A stretch of DNA of 64,000 bases from Sphingobacteriia bacterium (GTDB lineage: Bacteria; Bacteroidota; Bacteroidia; Chitinophagales; Chitinophagaceae): contig JAFKLS010000020.1 in the NCBI GenBank assembly GCA_017304675.1, positions 180,300 to 244,299 of the forward strand, written 5' to 3'. This document shows, one piece after another, positions 55,593 through 64,000 of this stretch. Every line of letters starts with the position of its first letter. Within the stretch, counting starts at the first letter, position 1. Below the pieces are notes generated by a model that was given only the letters and a program-made list of their open reading frames with translations, ran no database searches and was not told the DNA's origin. The position numbers and the translations under genes were made by a program.

Positions 55593-55619
55593 AGAAGTAT
55601 TTGTTAGCAAATACTTTTC
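55593..55619 (+). terminator. AT-rich hairpin with T run behind the mutase gene
   Basis: A 9-bp perfect stem AAGTATTTG/CAAATACTT (55595-55603 with 55608-55616), 4-nt loop, then TT(C)T. Weak as a terminator because it is A/T-rich. It ends about 27 nt before the Dabb start and might belong to that leader. Confidence 0.5.
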
Positions 55620-55646
55620 TTACTCCTATTGATTAAAACAAATACT

Positions 55647-55964
55647 ATGAATTTAAAACAGCCGTTTGTACACCACGTTTATTTCTGGCTTGCAGATACT
55701 CAAAACAAAGAAGCTAAGGAAGCCTTGCAAAAAGGATTAGAAAAAATTAGCAGCATACCCACCATTCAATTGTTTCATATTGGCACGCCTGCAGATACCA
55801 ACAGAGAGGTGATTGATACTTCATATACTTTTTCCTGGCTGGCCATTTTCAATAACAAAGAAGATGAAGAAATGTATCAAACCCACCCAACTCATTTGCA
55901 ATTTGTTGAAGAGTGCAAACATTTATGGAAAAAAGTTTTGGTGTACGATTCCGTTTCAGTTTAA
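55647..55964 (+). CDS. Dabb (stress-responsive A/B-barrel) domain protein
   Basis: 105 residues from the ATG at 55647. Seen: FVHHVYFWLADTQ at the start, the KEALQKGLEKISSIPTIQLFHIG helix-strand and SYTFSWLAIFNNKEDEEMYQTHPTHLQFVEECKHLW, the hallmark ferredoxin-like Dabb pattern with His near both ends. Dabb proteins are small dimers of varied or unknown role. It begins a plus-strand set: Dabb, ThuA-like, pdxJ and mgtE. The in-frame TTG at 55629 is less likely than the ATG. Confidence 0.82.
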   Translation: MNLKQPFVHHVYFWLADTQNKEAKEALQKGLEKISSIPTIQLFHIGTPADTNREVIDTSYTFSWLAIFNNKEDEEMYQTHPTHLQFVEECKHLWKKVLVYDSVSV

Positions 55965-56022
55965 CATAAACCCGTTTTCGTTTTTTATTTTACTATTTCA
56001 ACACAAACAGCAATATAGGTTT

Positions 56023-56745
56023 ATGAAAAAATATTTATTTGTCTCAGTCATCACCATCATTAGTTTATCTTTTGTAAGAAAACAACCGAAAGTTTTGGTT
56101 TTTTCTCTTACAAAAGGATTCCATCATCAATCCATTCCAAAAGGCATATTGGCTATTCAGCAATTGGGTGCAGAGCATCACTTTTTAGTTGATACTTCTA
56201 CCAATTCGGAAGTTTTTACAAAAGAAAATTTAAAACATTACAATGCTGTTATATTCCTGAATACAACAGGCGATGTTTTGAATGATGAACAGGAATCAGC
56301 TTTTAAAAATTATATTGAAAACGGTGGTGGCTATGTGGGCATACATGCTGCTTCTGATACAGAATACGATTGGCCTTGGTATAATGAATTGGTTGGAGCC
56401 TATTTTAAAAGTCACCCGAAACAACAAGAGGCCATCATAAAAGTGAACGATGCAAATTTTGTTGCCACCAAACATTTGCCTGCAACATGGAAGCATTTTG
56501 ACGAGTGGTATAATTTCAAATCAACACAGTTTGATAAAGTACATGTTCTGCTAAGTGTTGACGAAAAAACGTATTCAGGCGGAGAAAACGGCGATGATCA
56601 TCCGATCAGTTGGTATCACAATGTTGAAAAAGGAAGAGCTTTTTACACAGCTTTGGGACAAACCGATGAATCTTATACGGACCCTTTATTTTTGCAACAT
56701 CTTTTAGGTGGCATTGAATATGCCATAACCGGTAAAACAAAATAA
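56023..56745 (+). CDS. ThuA-like domain protein, exported
   Basis: 240 residues from the ATG at 56023. Seen: a short hydrophobic N-terminus (KKYLFVSVITIISLSFV) likely an export signal; KVLVFSLTKGFHHQSIPKGI; YNAVIFLNTTGDVLNDEQ; NGGGYVGIHAASDTEYDWPWYNELVGAYFKSHP; HPISWYHNVEKGRAFYTALGQTDESYTDPLFLQHLLGGIEYA. These are the conserved blocks of ThuA (class I glutamine-amidotransferase-like fold). In Bacteroidota, ThuA proteins are often tied to sugar metabolism; the substrate is unknown. It ends 3 nt before pdxJ. The frame opens earlier, inside the Dabb gene, but that part has no homology. Confidence 0.86.
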   Translation: MKKYLFVSVITIISLSFVRKQPKVLVFSLTKGFHHQSIPKGILAIQQLGAEHHFLVDTSTNSEVFTKENLKHYNAVIFLNTTGDVLNDEQESAFKNYIENGGGYVGIHAASDTEYDWPWYNELVGAYFKSHPKQQEAIIKVNDANFVATKHLPATWKHFDEWYNFKSTQFDKVHVLLSVDEKTYSGGENGDDHPISWYHNVEKGRAFYTALGQTDESYTDPLFLQHLLGGIEYAITGKTK

Positions 56746-56748
56746 AAC

Positions 56749-57468
56749 ATGACTAAACTGAGTGTAAACATCAACAAATTTGCAACATTGAGAAATGCCA
56801 GAGGTGGCAATAATCCCGATGTGGTAAAAGCTGCCATTGATGCGCAACTATTTGGGGCGGATGGTGTAACTGTTCATCCTCGTCCCGATGAAAGACATAT
56901 TACTTACAAAGATGTTTACGACATAAAAAAAATCATTACTACTGAATTTAATATTGAAGGAAATTGTACCGAGCAGAAATTTGTTGATCTAGTTTTGGCT
57001 GCGAAGCCGCACCAGGTAACGCTTGTGCCGGATGCACTGAATCAAATAACTAGTAATCACGGATGGAATACGATTGAACACAAAGATTATTTATCAAGTA
57101 TTATCGCTGTTTTTAAAAATGCCGGTATTCGTGTTTCTATTTTTGTTGATCCGGTTATTGAAATGGTGGAAGGTGCTGCTGCTACGGGCACAGACAGAAT
57201 TGAGTTATATACAGAAGCCTATGCAAAAAAATATGCCGCAGGCGAAAAACAACAAGCCATAGAACCATACATTGCAGCAGCAGAAAAAGCAAAACAACTT
57301 GGATTAGGATTGAATGCAGGCCATGATCTTGATTTACATAATCTTCATTACTTCAAACAAAATATTCCATGGGTAGATGAAGTAAGTATTGGTCACGCAT
57401 TGATCTGCGATGCCATTTACCTCGGTTATCAAAATACCATTCAATTATACAAACGACAACTTCAATAA
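56749..57468 (+). CDS. pdxJ: Pyridoxine 5'-phosphate synthase PdxJ
   Basis: Makes pyridoxine 5'-phosphate (vitamin B6) from 1-deoxyxylulose 5-phosphate and 3-amino-2-oxopropyl phosphate. Seen: 239 residues, LSVNINKFATLRNARGGN, VTVHPRPDERHI with the active-site His/Arg, NIEGNCTEQKFVDLVL, VTLVPD, RVSIFVDP, GLNAGHDLDLHNL and VSIGHALICDAI. Length and motifs are standard for PdxJ. It follows the ThuA gene by 3 nt and precedes mgtE by 9 nt. Confidence 0.96.
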   Translation: MTKLSVNINKFATLRNARGGNNPDVVKAAIDAQLFGADGVTVHPRPDERHITYKDVYDIKKIITTEFNIEGNCTEQKFVDLVLAAKPHQVTLVPDALNQITSNHGWNTIEHKDYLSSIIAVFKNAGIRVSIFVDPVIEMVEGAAATGTDRIELYTEAYAKKYAAGEKQQAIEPYIAAAEKAKQLGLGLNAGHDLDLHNLHYFKQNIPWVDEVSIGHALICDAIYLGYQNTIQLYKRQLQ

Positions 57469-57477
57469 AATTTCTTT

Positions 57478-58851
57478 ATGGCCAATTTTCAAAACATCAA
57501 ATCATGCATTCTTGATAAGGATCTGAAAAAATTAAAAGAAAACATTCGCCATACAAAATTCACAGAGTTATTAAACATCATCAATCATTTACCTGATACA
57601 GAAAAAGTTCTATTGTTTGAGGTGCTGGATGAAAAACAGGCACTTAAAGCCTTTAAACTGCTTTCACTCAGCTCCAGAAAAGGAATTATTAAGCAACTGC
57701 AGCACGAGAAAGCCGCTAAATTGTTAAATAGCCTGCCCGATGATGACCGTACAACTTTTTTTGAAAACCTGCCCAGCCGAACTGTAAAAGAGCTGATTGC
57801 ATTATTAAATGATGAAGAAAGGGCACATGCTTTACAACAATTGGGGTATAAAGAAGGCTCTGTTGGAAGGTTAATGACGCCGCATTACATTGCCGTAAAA
57901 CAAAACTGGAGTATTGGTGAGGTTTTCGATTTTATCAAACAAAAAGGAAAAAATTCAGAAACCGTTAATGTTATCTATGTAGTTGATGATAACGGTGTAT
58001 TGATAGATGATATTCGCATAAGGGATTTTTTATTTGTAGAACGTGATAAGAAAGTTAGCGACCTGATGGATTATCAGTTTCTATCGTTACTGGTAACAGA
58101 TAAACAGGAGAACACGATTGAATTATTTAGAAAAAACAACCGGTTTGCCTTACCCGTAACAGACGATAAAGGAATATTGATTGGTATTGTTACGATAGAT
58201 GATGTGCTCAGGCTGGCAGAAGAAGAAAACACAAGAGATATTCAAAAGATCGGAGGCTCTGAAGCATTAGATGAGCCCTATACACAGATCAGCTTTACAA
58301 ACCTCATAAGAAAAAGAGCCGGTTGGCTCATCATTTTATTTCTTGGAGAAATGCTTACCGCTACCGCTATGGGAAAATTTGAAGGGGAGATAAGTAAAGC
58401 AGTGGTATTGGCGCTGTTTATTCCATTGATTATTTCAAGCGGGGGCAATTCAGGTTCCCAGGCATCTTCTATCATCATCAGGGCCATGGCATTGGGAGAA
58501 ATCAGGTTCAGTAACTGGTGGTATGTTATGCGGAAAGAGATTATTTCAGGCCTCGTCCTCGGCCTTATTTTAGGCCTGGTAGGCTTTTTAAGAATCTTTA
58601 TCTGGCAGCAATTTCATTTCTACAATTATGGCGAGCATTGGTTAAATGTTGCTTTAACCGTATTCTTTGCGCTGATTGGTGTTGTGCTTTGGGGAACACT
58701 TTCAGGTTCTATGCTGCCATTACTTTTAAAAAAATTGGGAGCAGATCCTGCTGCATCTTCTGCACCTTTTGTTGCAACACTTGTTGATGTAACAGGACTG
58801 GTAATTTATTTCTCCGTTGCGTATATAGTAATGAGTGGAACGTTACTATAA
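57478..58851 (+). CDS. mgtE: Magnesium transporter MgtE
   Basis: A Mg2+ channel-type importer. Seen: 457 residues; N-terminal MgtE_N helical domain with LPDDDRTTFFENL; two CBS domains (TVNVIYVVDDNGVLID ... RFALPVTDDKGILIGIVTIDDVLR); and a C-terminal membrane domain of five helices with LIISSGGNSGSQASSIIIRA and VATLVDVTGLVIYF, which hold the pore residues. Length typical. It is last of the Dabb-ThuA-pdxJ-mgtE run, 91 nt before the DUF2911 gene start. Together with mgtA the window holds two Mg2+ uptake systems. Confidence 0.94.
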   Translation: MANFQNIKSCILDKDLKKLKENIRHTKFTELLNIINHLPDTEKVLLFEVLDEKQALKAFKLLSLSSRKGIIKQLQHEKAAKLLNSLPDDDRTTFFENLPSRTVKELIALLNDEERAHALQQLGYKEGSVGRLMTPHYIAVKQNWSIGEVFDFIKQKGKNSETVNVIYVVDDNGVLIDDIRIRDFLFVERDKKVSDLMDYQFLSLLVTDKQENTIELFRKNNRFALPVTDDKGILIGIVTIDDVLRLAEEENTRDIQKIGGSEALDEPYTQISFTNLIRKRAGWLIILFLGEMLTATAMGKFEGEISKAVVLALFIPLIISSGGNSGSQASSIIIRAMALGEIRFSNWWYVMRKEIISGLVLGLILGLVGFLRIFIWQQFHFYNYGEHWLNVALTVFFALIGVVLWGTLSGSMLPLLLKKLGADPAASSAPFVATLVDVTGLVIYFSVAYIVMSGTLL

Positions 58852-58942
58852 ATTTCCGTTCATGTAAAAAAAAGGGTTTTCATCACAAAAGAAAATGTAT
58901 AGTAAAAGAGCTTTAGTAGTTTCCTGCTCTAAATACTTCAAC

Positions 58943-60049
58943 ATGAAAACTATTGCTATTGCTGCATTAATGCTGCTCGGCATTTCATCATTTTCACAAA
59001 GGCTACTCACCACACCACCAAGCGGCGGCAACAAAAAAGCTGCCGTAAAAGAGCGCATAGGCATTACCGATGTTACCATCAATTACGATCGGCCCAGGGT
59101 AAATAATCGGGAAGGAAAAATATGGGGGCAGTTAGTACCTGTTGGTTATTCAGATCAGCAATTCGGCACCAGCAAAGCCGCACCGTGGAGAGCCGGAGCA
59201 AATGAATGCACTACCATTGATTTTTCTACAGATGTAAAAATTGAAGGGCAATACCTCGCAGCTGGCAAGTATGGTTTTTTCATTGCCTATGGGCCCGAAG
59301 AAAGTACCATCATTTTTTCGAGAGACTATACCTCATGGGGTAGTTTTTATTATGATGCATCGAAGAATGTTTTAACAGCCAAAATAAAACCGGTTGCATT
59401 GGATAAAAGTGTTGAATGGTTGAAATATGAATTCGTCAATCAAACAGAGAATAGTGCTACCATTGTATTAAGTTGGGAGAAATTATCATTTCCCATTAAA
59501 GTAGAAGTTGATCTGCTCAAAACACAAATAGAATCTTTCAGAAAAGAATTGAGGACTGACATCGGTTTTACCTGGATGCCCTGGCAAATTGCAGCACAAT
59601 GGTGTGTAGACCATAACACTAATTTAGAAGAAGCATTGCAATGGGCAGATACTTCAATTAACCCGAATGTTCTGGGCAACAAAAACTTCACATCGCTTTC
59701 CACCAAATCGCAGGTATTAGTTAAACTGGGCAGAAATAAAGAAGCTGATGCTATTATGAAAGAAGCGCTGCCATTGGGTACAATGCAGGAAATTCATTTG
59801 TATGGCAGGGAATTAGTTAGGCAAAAAAAGAATAAAGAAGCATTAGAAGTGTTTCAACTCAATTACAATAAAAACCCCAACCAGTTCACTACCCTATTTG
59901 GCTTGGCAAGAGGTTATTCTGCCAACGGCGATTATAAAAAAGCCTTGGAGTATGCACAAAAAGCATTGCCGCTTACTCCGGATAAGGTTAATACATTAAA
60001 CGTAGAAAAAGCTATTGGTTTACTGAAAGAGGGCAAAGACATTAATTAA
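58943..60049 (+). CDS. DUF2911 protein with C-terminal tetratricopeptide repeats
   Basis: 368 residues from the ATG at 58943. Seen: signal peptide KTIAIAALMLLGISSFSQ; DUF2911 domain with GITDVTINYDRPRVNNREGKIW, WRAGANECTTIDFSTD, YLAAGKYGFFIAYGPEE and FSRDYTSWGSFYYD; then a helical half with TPR-like repeats (KEALEVFQLNYNKNPNQFTTLF, DYKKALEYAQKALPL). DUF2911 is common in Bacteroidota and its role is unknown. The start at 58895 (in-frame) would hide the signal peptide and is rejected. Confidence 0.85.
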   Translation: MKTIAIAALMLLGISSFSQRLLTTPPSGGNKKAAVKERIGITDVTINYDRPRVNNREGKIWGQLVPVGYSDQQFGTSKAAPWRAGANECTTIDFSTDVKIEGQYLAAGKYGFFIAYGPEESTIIFSRDYTSWGSFYYDASKNVLTAKIKPVALDKSVEWLKYEFVNQTENSATIVLSWEKLSFPIKVEVDLLKTQIESFRKELRTDIGFTWMPWQIAAQWCVDHNTNLEEALQWADTSINPNVLGNKNFTSLSTKSQVLVKLGRNKEADAIMKEALPLGTMQEIHLYGRELVRQKKNKEALEVFQLNYNKNPNQFTTLFGLARGYSANGDYKKALEYAQKALPLTPDKVNTLNVEKAIGLLKEGKDIN

Positions 60050-60061
60050 TATTTTTAAAGG

Positions 60062-60116
60062 AAAAACTGCCTGCGCAATGCTTGGTAAAATAAAACTATC
60101 TTGCAGGCAGATTTTT
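60062..60116 (+). terminator. Intrinsic-type hairpin directly before purE
   Basis: CTGCCTGC (60067-60074) pairs with GCAGGCAG (60103-60110), flanked by A5 and A-T5, with a 28-nt loop that holds TATCTTG, a gapped -7 box. It ends 4 nt before the purE ATG. It could terminate the DUF2911 transcript, with purE starting inside the right arm, or attenuate purE. Confidence 0.55.
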
Positions 60117-60120
60117 CATT

Positions 60121-60642
60121 ATGGCACTACATAAACCTTTAGTTGGCATTGTAATGGGCAGCGACAGTGATTTAACTGTAATGCAAGCCGCTGCAGATAT
60201 TTTAAAACAATTCAACATTGAATTTGAGTTAACCATTGTTTCTGCGCACAGAACCCCTTTACGCATGGTTGAATATGCCGGAAAAGCAAAAGAAAGAGGC
60301 TTACAGGTAATTATTGCCGGCGCCGGCGGAGCCGCACATTTGCCCGGTATGATAGCCAGCATTACAACATTACCCGTAATTGGCGTACCGGTAAAATCGT
60401 CTAATTCAATAGACGGATGGGATTCGGTTTTATCTATTTTACAAATGCCCAATGGTGTGCCTGTTGCCACCGTTGCTCTAAATGCTGCAAAAAACGCAGG
60501 CATTTTAGCAGCACAGATTATAGGAACACATCATGAAGAAGTTGCAAAAAATTTAGCTGCTTACAAACAAACCATGCAACATGAAGTTTTAAACAAAGCA
60601 GATAAACTAAAGAAAGACTGGAATAACGGATTTGATATTTAA
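60121..60642 (+). CDS. purE: N5-carboxyaminoimidazole ribonucleotide mutase PurE
   Basis: Converts N5-CAIR to CAIR in de novo purine synthesis. Seen: 173 residues; [30 protein letters not shown] with the catalytic His; [54 protein letters not shown]. Length typical of class I PurE. No purK or other pur gene is adjacent. Convergent with bshC; the 73-nt gap between them holds no clear terminator. Confidence 0.97.
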   Translation: MALHKPLVGIVMGSDSDLTVMQAAADILKQFNIEFELTIVSAHRTPLRMVEYAGKAKERGLQVIIAGAGGAAHLPGMIASITTLPVIGVPVKSSNSIDGWDSVLSILQMPNGVPVATVALNAAKNAGILAAQIIGTHHEEVAKNLAAYKQTMQHEVLNKADKLKKDWNNGFDI

Positions 60643-60715
60643 TTTAATGGAACAGTAGTTTTTCATAGCATCTTCGTTGCGTCGCACACTTGTACTGTAT
60701 AACATTCCGCAACAT

Positions 60716-62314
60716 TTATAAAACAGTAATCACACCAAATTGTTGCTCCAGCCCTTTTGAATGCTTGTAAATTGTTTGCAAAAACGCTTTACCGTATAAA
60801 GCATAAAACATAGAAACATTTTCCGTTCTTTCCTGCAAACTATTATCGGGGAACAGTTGTTGTTTTATTTTAAATATTCTTTGTTGCTGAACAGAGAACT
60901 TTCTTTTTTCCGCTTTTAATATTTTCTTCTCCAAAACCTGAATTTTTTCGAAAGACCTTTTTTGTAATGCTTCTACATGCTGAGACAAGGTAACATCAAT
61001 ACTGTCTGTTAAACTTTTCACTTTCATGTAAAAGTCTTCCAGTATTTGCAATTCGCCATTTAAGTGCAATTTGTTATTAGAATGCTTTTTTACAAATTCA
61101 TTCAATAAGGTTCTTTCTTCTTTAAAAAGATCTTTTACATCAAATCCCATCTCTTTCCATTGTTGCAACTGCTTTTCGTGCAACAACAAAAAAGAATTTC
61201 TTAACACCAAAACCGGATAAGGCACATTCACTGCCGCAAAAACATTTTTCAACTCCAGCCAATAAGCCAATTCTCCGCCGCCGCCGATAAAAGCTATATT
61301 GGGCAGGATGGTTTCCTGGAATACTCCACGTAAAATAACATTAGCGCTAAACCTTTCAGGATAATTTTTTAATTCATCCAATATTTCTGCTTTACTGAAT
61401 TCCAGTTTTAAATTTTGAATCTTGAATTTTGAATCCTGAATTTCAATCCTCTCTCTTTTATCATCAATTAAATAAAACAAATTCAATTCTCTTCCGCTTG
61501 CCTGTACTTTATAATTCTTAGCCAGCTCTTTTGCTGTTTGTTCAACAATTGAATAAGAAAACTGCTCTGTTAACTCTTTTTCAACAACAGTTTCAAATGA
61601 TTTTTTCAATGTTGAATTATCAGGTATCACCACCAGCACACCAAAATCTGCAAACAGTTCATTCACCAACTCTAGTGTTGCTTGCTGAATGGTTTTATTC
61701 AGCGAATAACATTTCCTGAACAAACTGATTAATTGTTTTCCATTTTCCTGTACCGCGATTTGGCCGTTTATTTTCTCCATCAGTTCTATCAGCGCCTTAT
61801 CTACCTTCATTCTCCCAACGGCACCGGTTTGTTTAGTATTCCAAACCAGTTTTTCGCCATTCAAATTAATAAAACCCAACTCATCAAGGTCTGCATCTTC
61901 GCTACCCATGTAATACACGGGTACAAAGTTGTTTTCGGGCATTGCTGTTTTTAATTCTTCTGCAAGTTTTACGGTATGCAGTATTTTATAAATAAAATAA
62001 AGCGGCCCTGTAAAAATATTAGGTTGGTGCGCTGTTGTAACGGTAAATGTATTGTCCTGTATTAAATGGTCAAGGTTTTGTTGCTGAGATGAGGAAAGCG
62101 CTAATCCATCGTATTGCTTGCGCAATACTTCAGCCAGCAATGTTCTGTTTGTGGGAAACTGCTTCCTGGCTTCTACAGAAGCCCTTATACCTGTAATGCC
62201 TGAATCATGTTTAAAGAAAGGCTTTATTGTTGCAGCCTGTGCCACATAATCGGCAACAATTTTTGAAAAAAAGCCTGTACTTCCGTATGATATATATTGA
62301 CAATTACTTTTCAT
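60716..62314 (-). CDS. bshC: Bacillithiol biosynthesis cysteine-adding enzyme BshC
   Basis: Adds Cys to GlcN-malate to finish bacillithiol, the low-molecular-weight thiol of many Bacteroidota and Firmicutes. Seen: 532 residues; FTVTTAHQPNIFTGPLYFIYKI with the family's conserved AHQ-x-FTGP block; VYYMGSEDADLDELGF; FIGGGGELAYWLEL; and a C-terminal coiled coil (EALQKRSFEKIQVLEKKIL). About residues 290-304 (IQDSKFKIQNLKL) are encoded by a short TTGAATTTT-type repeat, see the repeat entry. bshA and bshB are not in the window. No overlap with rimO, 149 nt away. Confidence 0.93.
   Translation of the reverse strand: MKSNCQYISYGSTGFFSKIVADYVAQAATIKPFFKHDSGITGIRASVEARKQFPTNRTLLAEVLRKQYDGLALSSSQQQNLDHLIQDNTFTVTTAHQPNIFTGPLYFIYKILHTVKLAEELKTAMPENNFVPVYYMGSEDADLDELGFINLNGEKLVWNTKQTGAVGRMKVDKALIELMEKINGQIAVQENGKQLISLFRKCYSLNKTIQQATLELVNELFADFGVLVVIPDNSTLKKSFETVVEKELTEQFSYSIVEQTAKELAKNYKVQASGRELNLFYLIDDKRERIEIQDSKFKIQNLKLEFSKAEILDELKNYPERFSANVILRGVFQETILPNIAFIGGGGELAYWLELKNVFAAVNVPYPVLVLRNSFLLLHEKQLQQWKEMGFDVKDLFKEERTLLNEFVKKHSNNKLHLNGELQILEDFYMKVKSLTDSIDVTLSQHVEALQKRSFEKIQVLEKKILKAEKRKFSVQQQRIFKIKQQLFPDNSLQERTENVSMFYALYGKAFLQTIYKHSKGLEQQFGVITVL
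61404..61446 (-). repeat. Short TTGAAT-type tandem repeat within bshC
   Basis: Three to four drifting copies of a TTGAATTTT/TTGAATCC unit read in frame as Lys/Phe/Ile/Gln-rich residues. Such A/T-rich runs are common between genes of this phylum; here it is kept inside a conserved enzyme gene. Confidence 0.6.
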
Positions 62315-62463
62315 GTATCGTTATTCTTACGAAGTAAAATCTTTTATAGTTTCTATACAAGCCATTACTACACAGAACCGCCCTTTCATTCAAAATAACC
62401 GTTTCTCGTAAATATATACTAACTGCCATCAACATTATATAGCGGTTAACGGGGTTATAAAAA

Positions 62464-63774
62464 TCATTCCACCACTTCTCCTTCAATATCGTAATCGTAT
62501 GCTTTAGTAATCTTCACATGTACAAAATCGCCGATCATTAATTTCTTTTTTGAATGAATCACCACTTCATTATCTACTTCTACACTATCAAATTCCGTTC
62601 GCCCCAAATAGCGGCCGGCTTCTTTTTTGTCTATGATCACTTTAAAGGTCTTTCCAACTTTTTCCTGATTTTTTTCTAAGCTGATCTCTTGCTGCACTTC
62701 CATAATTTCCTGTGCCCTTCTCTCTTTTTCTTCTGCAGGAACATTGTCTTCTATTTCGTAAGCAGAAGTGTTTTCTTCGTGGCTGTATTGAAAAATACCC
62801 ACTCTATCGAAACGGTGCTCTTGCAAAAATGCTTTCAACTCTTCAATATCTTCTTCTGTTTCGCCGGGAAAGCCTGCAATTAAAGTTGTTCTTAAACAAA
62901 TTCCGGGAACACGTTTACGAATTTCATGAATCAATTCCGTCATCTCTTCTCTCGTAATATTTCTTCGCATTGCATTCAACATATTGTTGCTTGCATGTTG
63001 TAAAGGCATATCGAGATACTTACAAATATTATCACGTTCACGCATTACATCTAAAACCTCCAATGGAAATTTTGAAGGATAAGCATAATGCAAACGAATC
63101 CATTCCAATCCTTTAATATCCGCCAGTTTATTCAACAGATCAGGCAATGCGCGTTTTTTATAAATATCCAATCCGTAATAAGTTAACTCCTGAGCTATTA
63201 ACATGATTTCTTTTACACCTCTTGCTACCAATGCTTCTACTTCTTTCACCAACTCTTCTATTGGTTTACTAACATGTTGACCCCGCATCAACGGAATAGC
63301 ACAGAACGCACAGGTTCTGTTACAGCCTTCACTAATTTTTACATAAGCATAATGTTGCGGTGTGCTCAGTAAACGTTCACCCAACAATTCACTTTTATAA
63401 TCTGCATCAAATTGTTTCAAAATAAGCGGCAACTCCAACGTACCGAACCAAGCATCTACTTCCGGAATTTCTTTTTCAAGATCACCACGATAACGTTCAC
63501 TCAAACAACCTGTAACATATACTTTATCTAATTTACCCCTGCGCTTTAATTCAAGCTGATCAAGGATTGTATTAATGCTTTCTTCTTTCGCTTTATCAAT
63601 AAAACCGCAAGTATTCACCACCACAATATTGTGATCCAGCTTTTTGTTTTCATGCACCACATCAATTTCGTTTGCCGCTAATTGTCCGCTCAGCACTTCA
63701 CTATCCACCAGGTTTTTACTGCAACCCAATGTGATGATGTTCACCTTGTCTTTCTTTAATGTTTTTGCTTTCAT
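62464..63774 (-). CDS. rimO: Ribosomal protein S12 methylthiotransferase RimO
   Basis: A radical SAM enzyme that methylthiolates the conserved Asp of ribosomal protein S12. Seen: 436 residues from the ATG at 63774; N-terminal UPF0004 domain with TLGCSKNLVDSEVL, VVNTCGFIDKAKEES and TGCLSERY (three cluster Cys); radical SAM loop EGCNRTCAFCAIP; MPLQHASNNMLNAMRR, which fits RimO rather than MiaB; and a C-terminal TRAM domain (VIIDKKEAGRYLGRTEFD). The frame is open to a TTG at 63801; the ATG is preferred. Confidence 0.95.
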   Translation of the reverse strand: MKAKTLKKDKVNIITLGCSKNLVDSEVLSGQLAANEIDVVHENKKLDHNIVVVNTCGFIDKAKEESINTILDQLELKRRGKLDKVYVTGCLSERYRGDLEKEIPEVDAWFGTLELPLILKQFDADYKSELLGERLLSTPQHYAYVKISEGCNRTCAFCAIPLMRGQHVSKPIEELVKEVEALVARGVKEIMLIAQELTYYGLDIYKKRALPDLLNKLADIKGLEWIRLHYAYPSKFPLEVLDVMRERDNICKYLDMPLQHASNNMLNAMRRNITREEMTELIHEIRKRVPGICLRTTLIAGFPGETEEDIEELKAFLQEHRFDRVGIFQYSHEENTSAYEIEDNVPAEEKERRAQEIMEVQQEISLEKNQEKVGKTFKVIIDKKEAGRYLGRTEFDSVEVDNEVVIHSKKKLMIGDFVHVKITKAYDYDIEGEVVE

Positions 63775-63803
63775 TCTCTCTAAGTTACTTTCAATTTTCA
63801 ATA

Positions 63804-64000
63804 CTATTTATTCACTTCACTGGTGAAATGAAAAACAATATCCGGATTGTTTGAAATCTCTGTATTTAAAAACCATTCGCTTTGCGCTAAATAAACAGGC
63901 TTACCATCTTTATCTTCCGCACTGTTCTGTTGTTTAAAGCGAAGAAAATCATCTAATTTTTTCTGATCGTTAGATGTTAACCAGCAGGCCTTATAAAATG
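63804..64000 (-). CDS. 3' end of an unknown gene, cut by the window edge
   Basis: The last 64 codons and TAG of a gene that begins beyond the right edge, read on the minus strand. Seen: a Lys/Asp/Gln-rich helical stretch (TSNDQKKLDDFLRFKQQN) then DGKPVYLAQSEWFLNTEI and an end in FHFTSEVNK. Not recognised; it is not the C-terminus of FtsY, which often precedes rimO in Bacteroidota. It lies 29 nt upstream of the rimO ATG, so the two may share a transcript. Confidence 0.6.
   Translation of the reverse strand, partial: FYKACWLTSNDQKKLDDFLRFKQQNSAEDKDGKPVYLAQSEWFLNTEISNNPDIVFHFTSEVNK

Noticed and set aside
55813..56022. N-terminal extension of the ThuA-like gene
   Set aside because: Lies within the Dabb gene in another frame; the ATG at 56023 gives a clean export signal.

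Overview
The window reads as chromosomal DNA of a Bacteroidota bacterium, most likely Chitinophagaceae or a close relative. The grounds are low GC, a fused SecDF, a long NusB next to DUF1573 and YajC, BshC, RimO, DUF2911, DUF6600, two long porin-like outer-membrane proteins, and many upstream boxes matching the Bacteroidota -7 consensus TAnnTTTG. No rRNA, tRNA, CRISPR array, insertion sequence or phage gene was recognised. The genus is inferred, not proven.

Layout. 1-2.4 kb (minus): nusB, DUF1573 lipoprotein, yajC, coaE (cut by the left edge). 2.6-9.1 kb: groES-groEL, a YhhN-type membrane protein, a small membrane protein and secDF. 9.2-21.7 kb: two tandem paralogous metal-efflux operons of the same order, each a small exported protein of unknown family, then czcC-, czcB- and czcA-like genes. 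An OmpR-type response regulator and a histidine kinase follow (21.9-23.9 kb). 24.0-28.7 kb: a probable mgtA operon with an 18-codon leader ORF, a 49-nt hairpin, two unknown small proteins, the MgtA-type ATPase and a porin. 29-31.2 kb (minus): a LytTR regulator with a degenerate receiver, a small beta-barrel and an NTF2-like protein.

31.3-46.3 kb (minus) is a complete Wzx/Wzy-type exopolysaccharide locus. From its promoter end it runs: Wza, Wzc, Wzx, GT4, Wzy-like, WbsX, three GT4, a secreted glycosidase-like protein, an NDP-sugar epimerase and the initiating sugar transferase. About 1.1 kb of non-coding DNA with an AT-rich block and a perfect 14-bp palindrome precedes it. 47.4-50 kb (minus): an EF-G paralogue with altered GTPase motifs and a His-rich small protein. 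50.2-60.6 kb (mostly plus): a second porin, DUF6600, an IscA-type protein (minus), a methylmalonyl-CoA mutase large chain, Dabb, ThuA, pdxJ, mgtE, DUF2911-TPR and purE. 60.7-64 kb (minus): bshC, rimO and the 3' end of an unknown gene.

The most promising undescribed elements are: (i) the leader ORF plus hairpin plus two small proteins ahead of mgtA, which could form a translation-coupled switch; (ii) the paired small Cys/Pro-Pro proteins heading the duplicated czc operons; (iii) intrinsic-terminator hairpins placed only a few nucleotides before the start codons of coaE, the EF-G paralogue and purE; (iv) the LytTR regulator with Asn at the phosphoacceptor position. All functional statements are from sequence reading and family knowledge; no searches were run.
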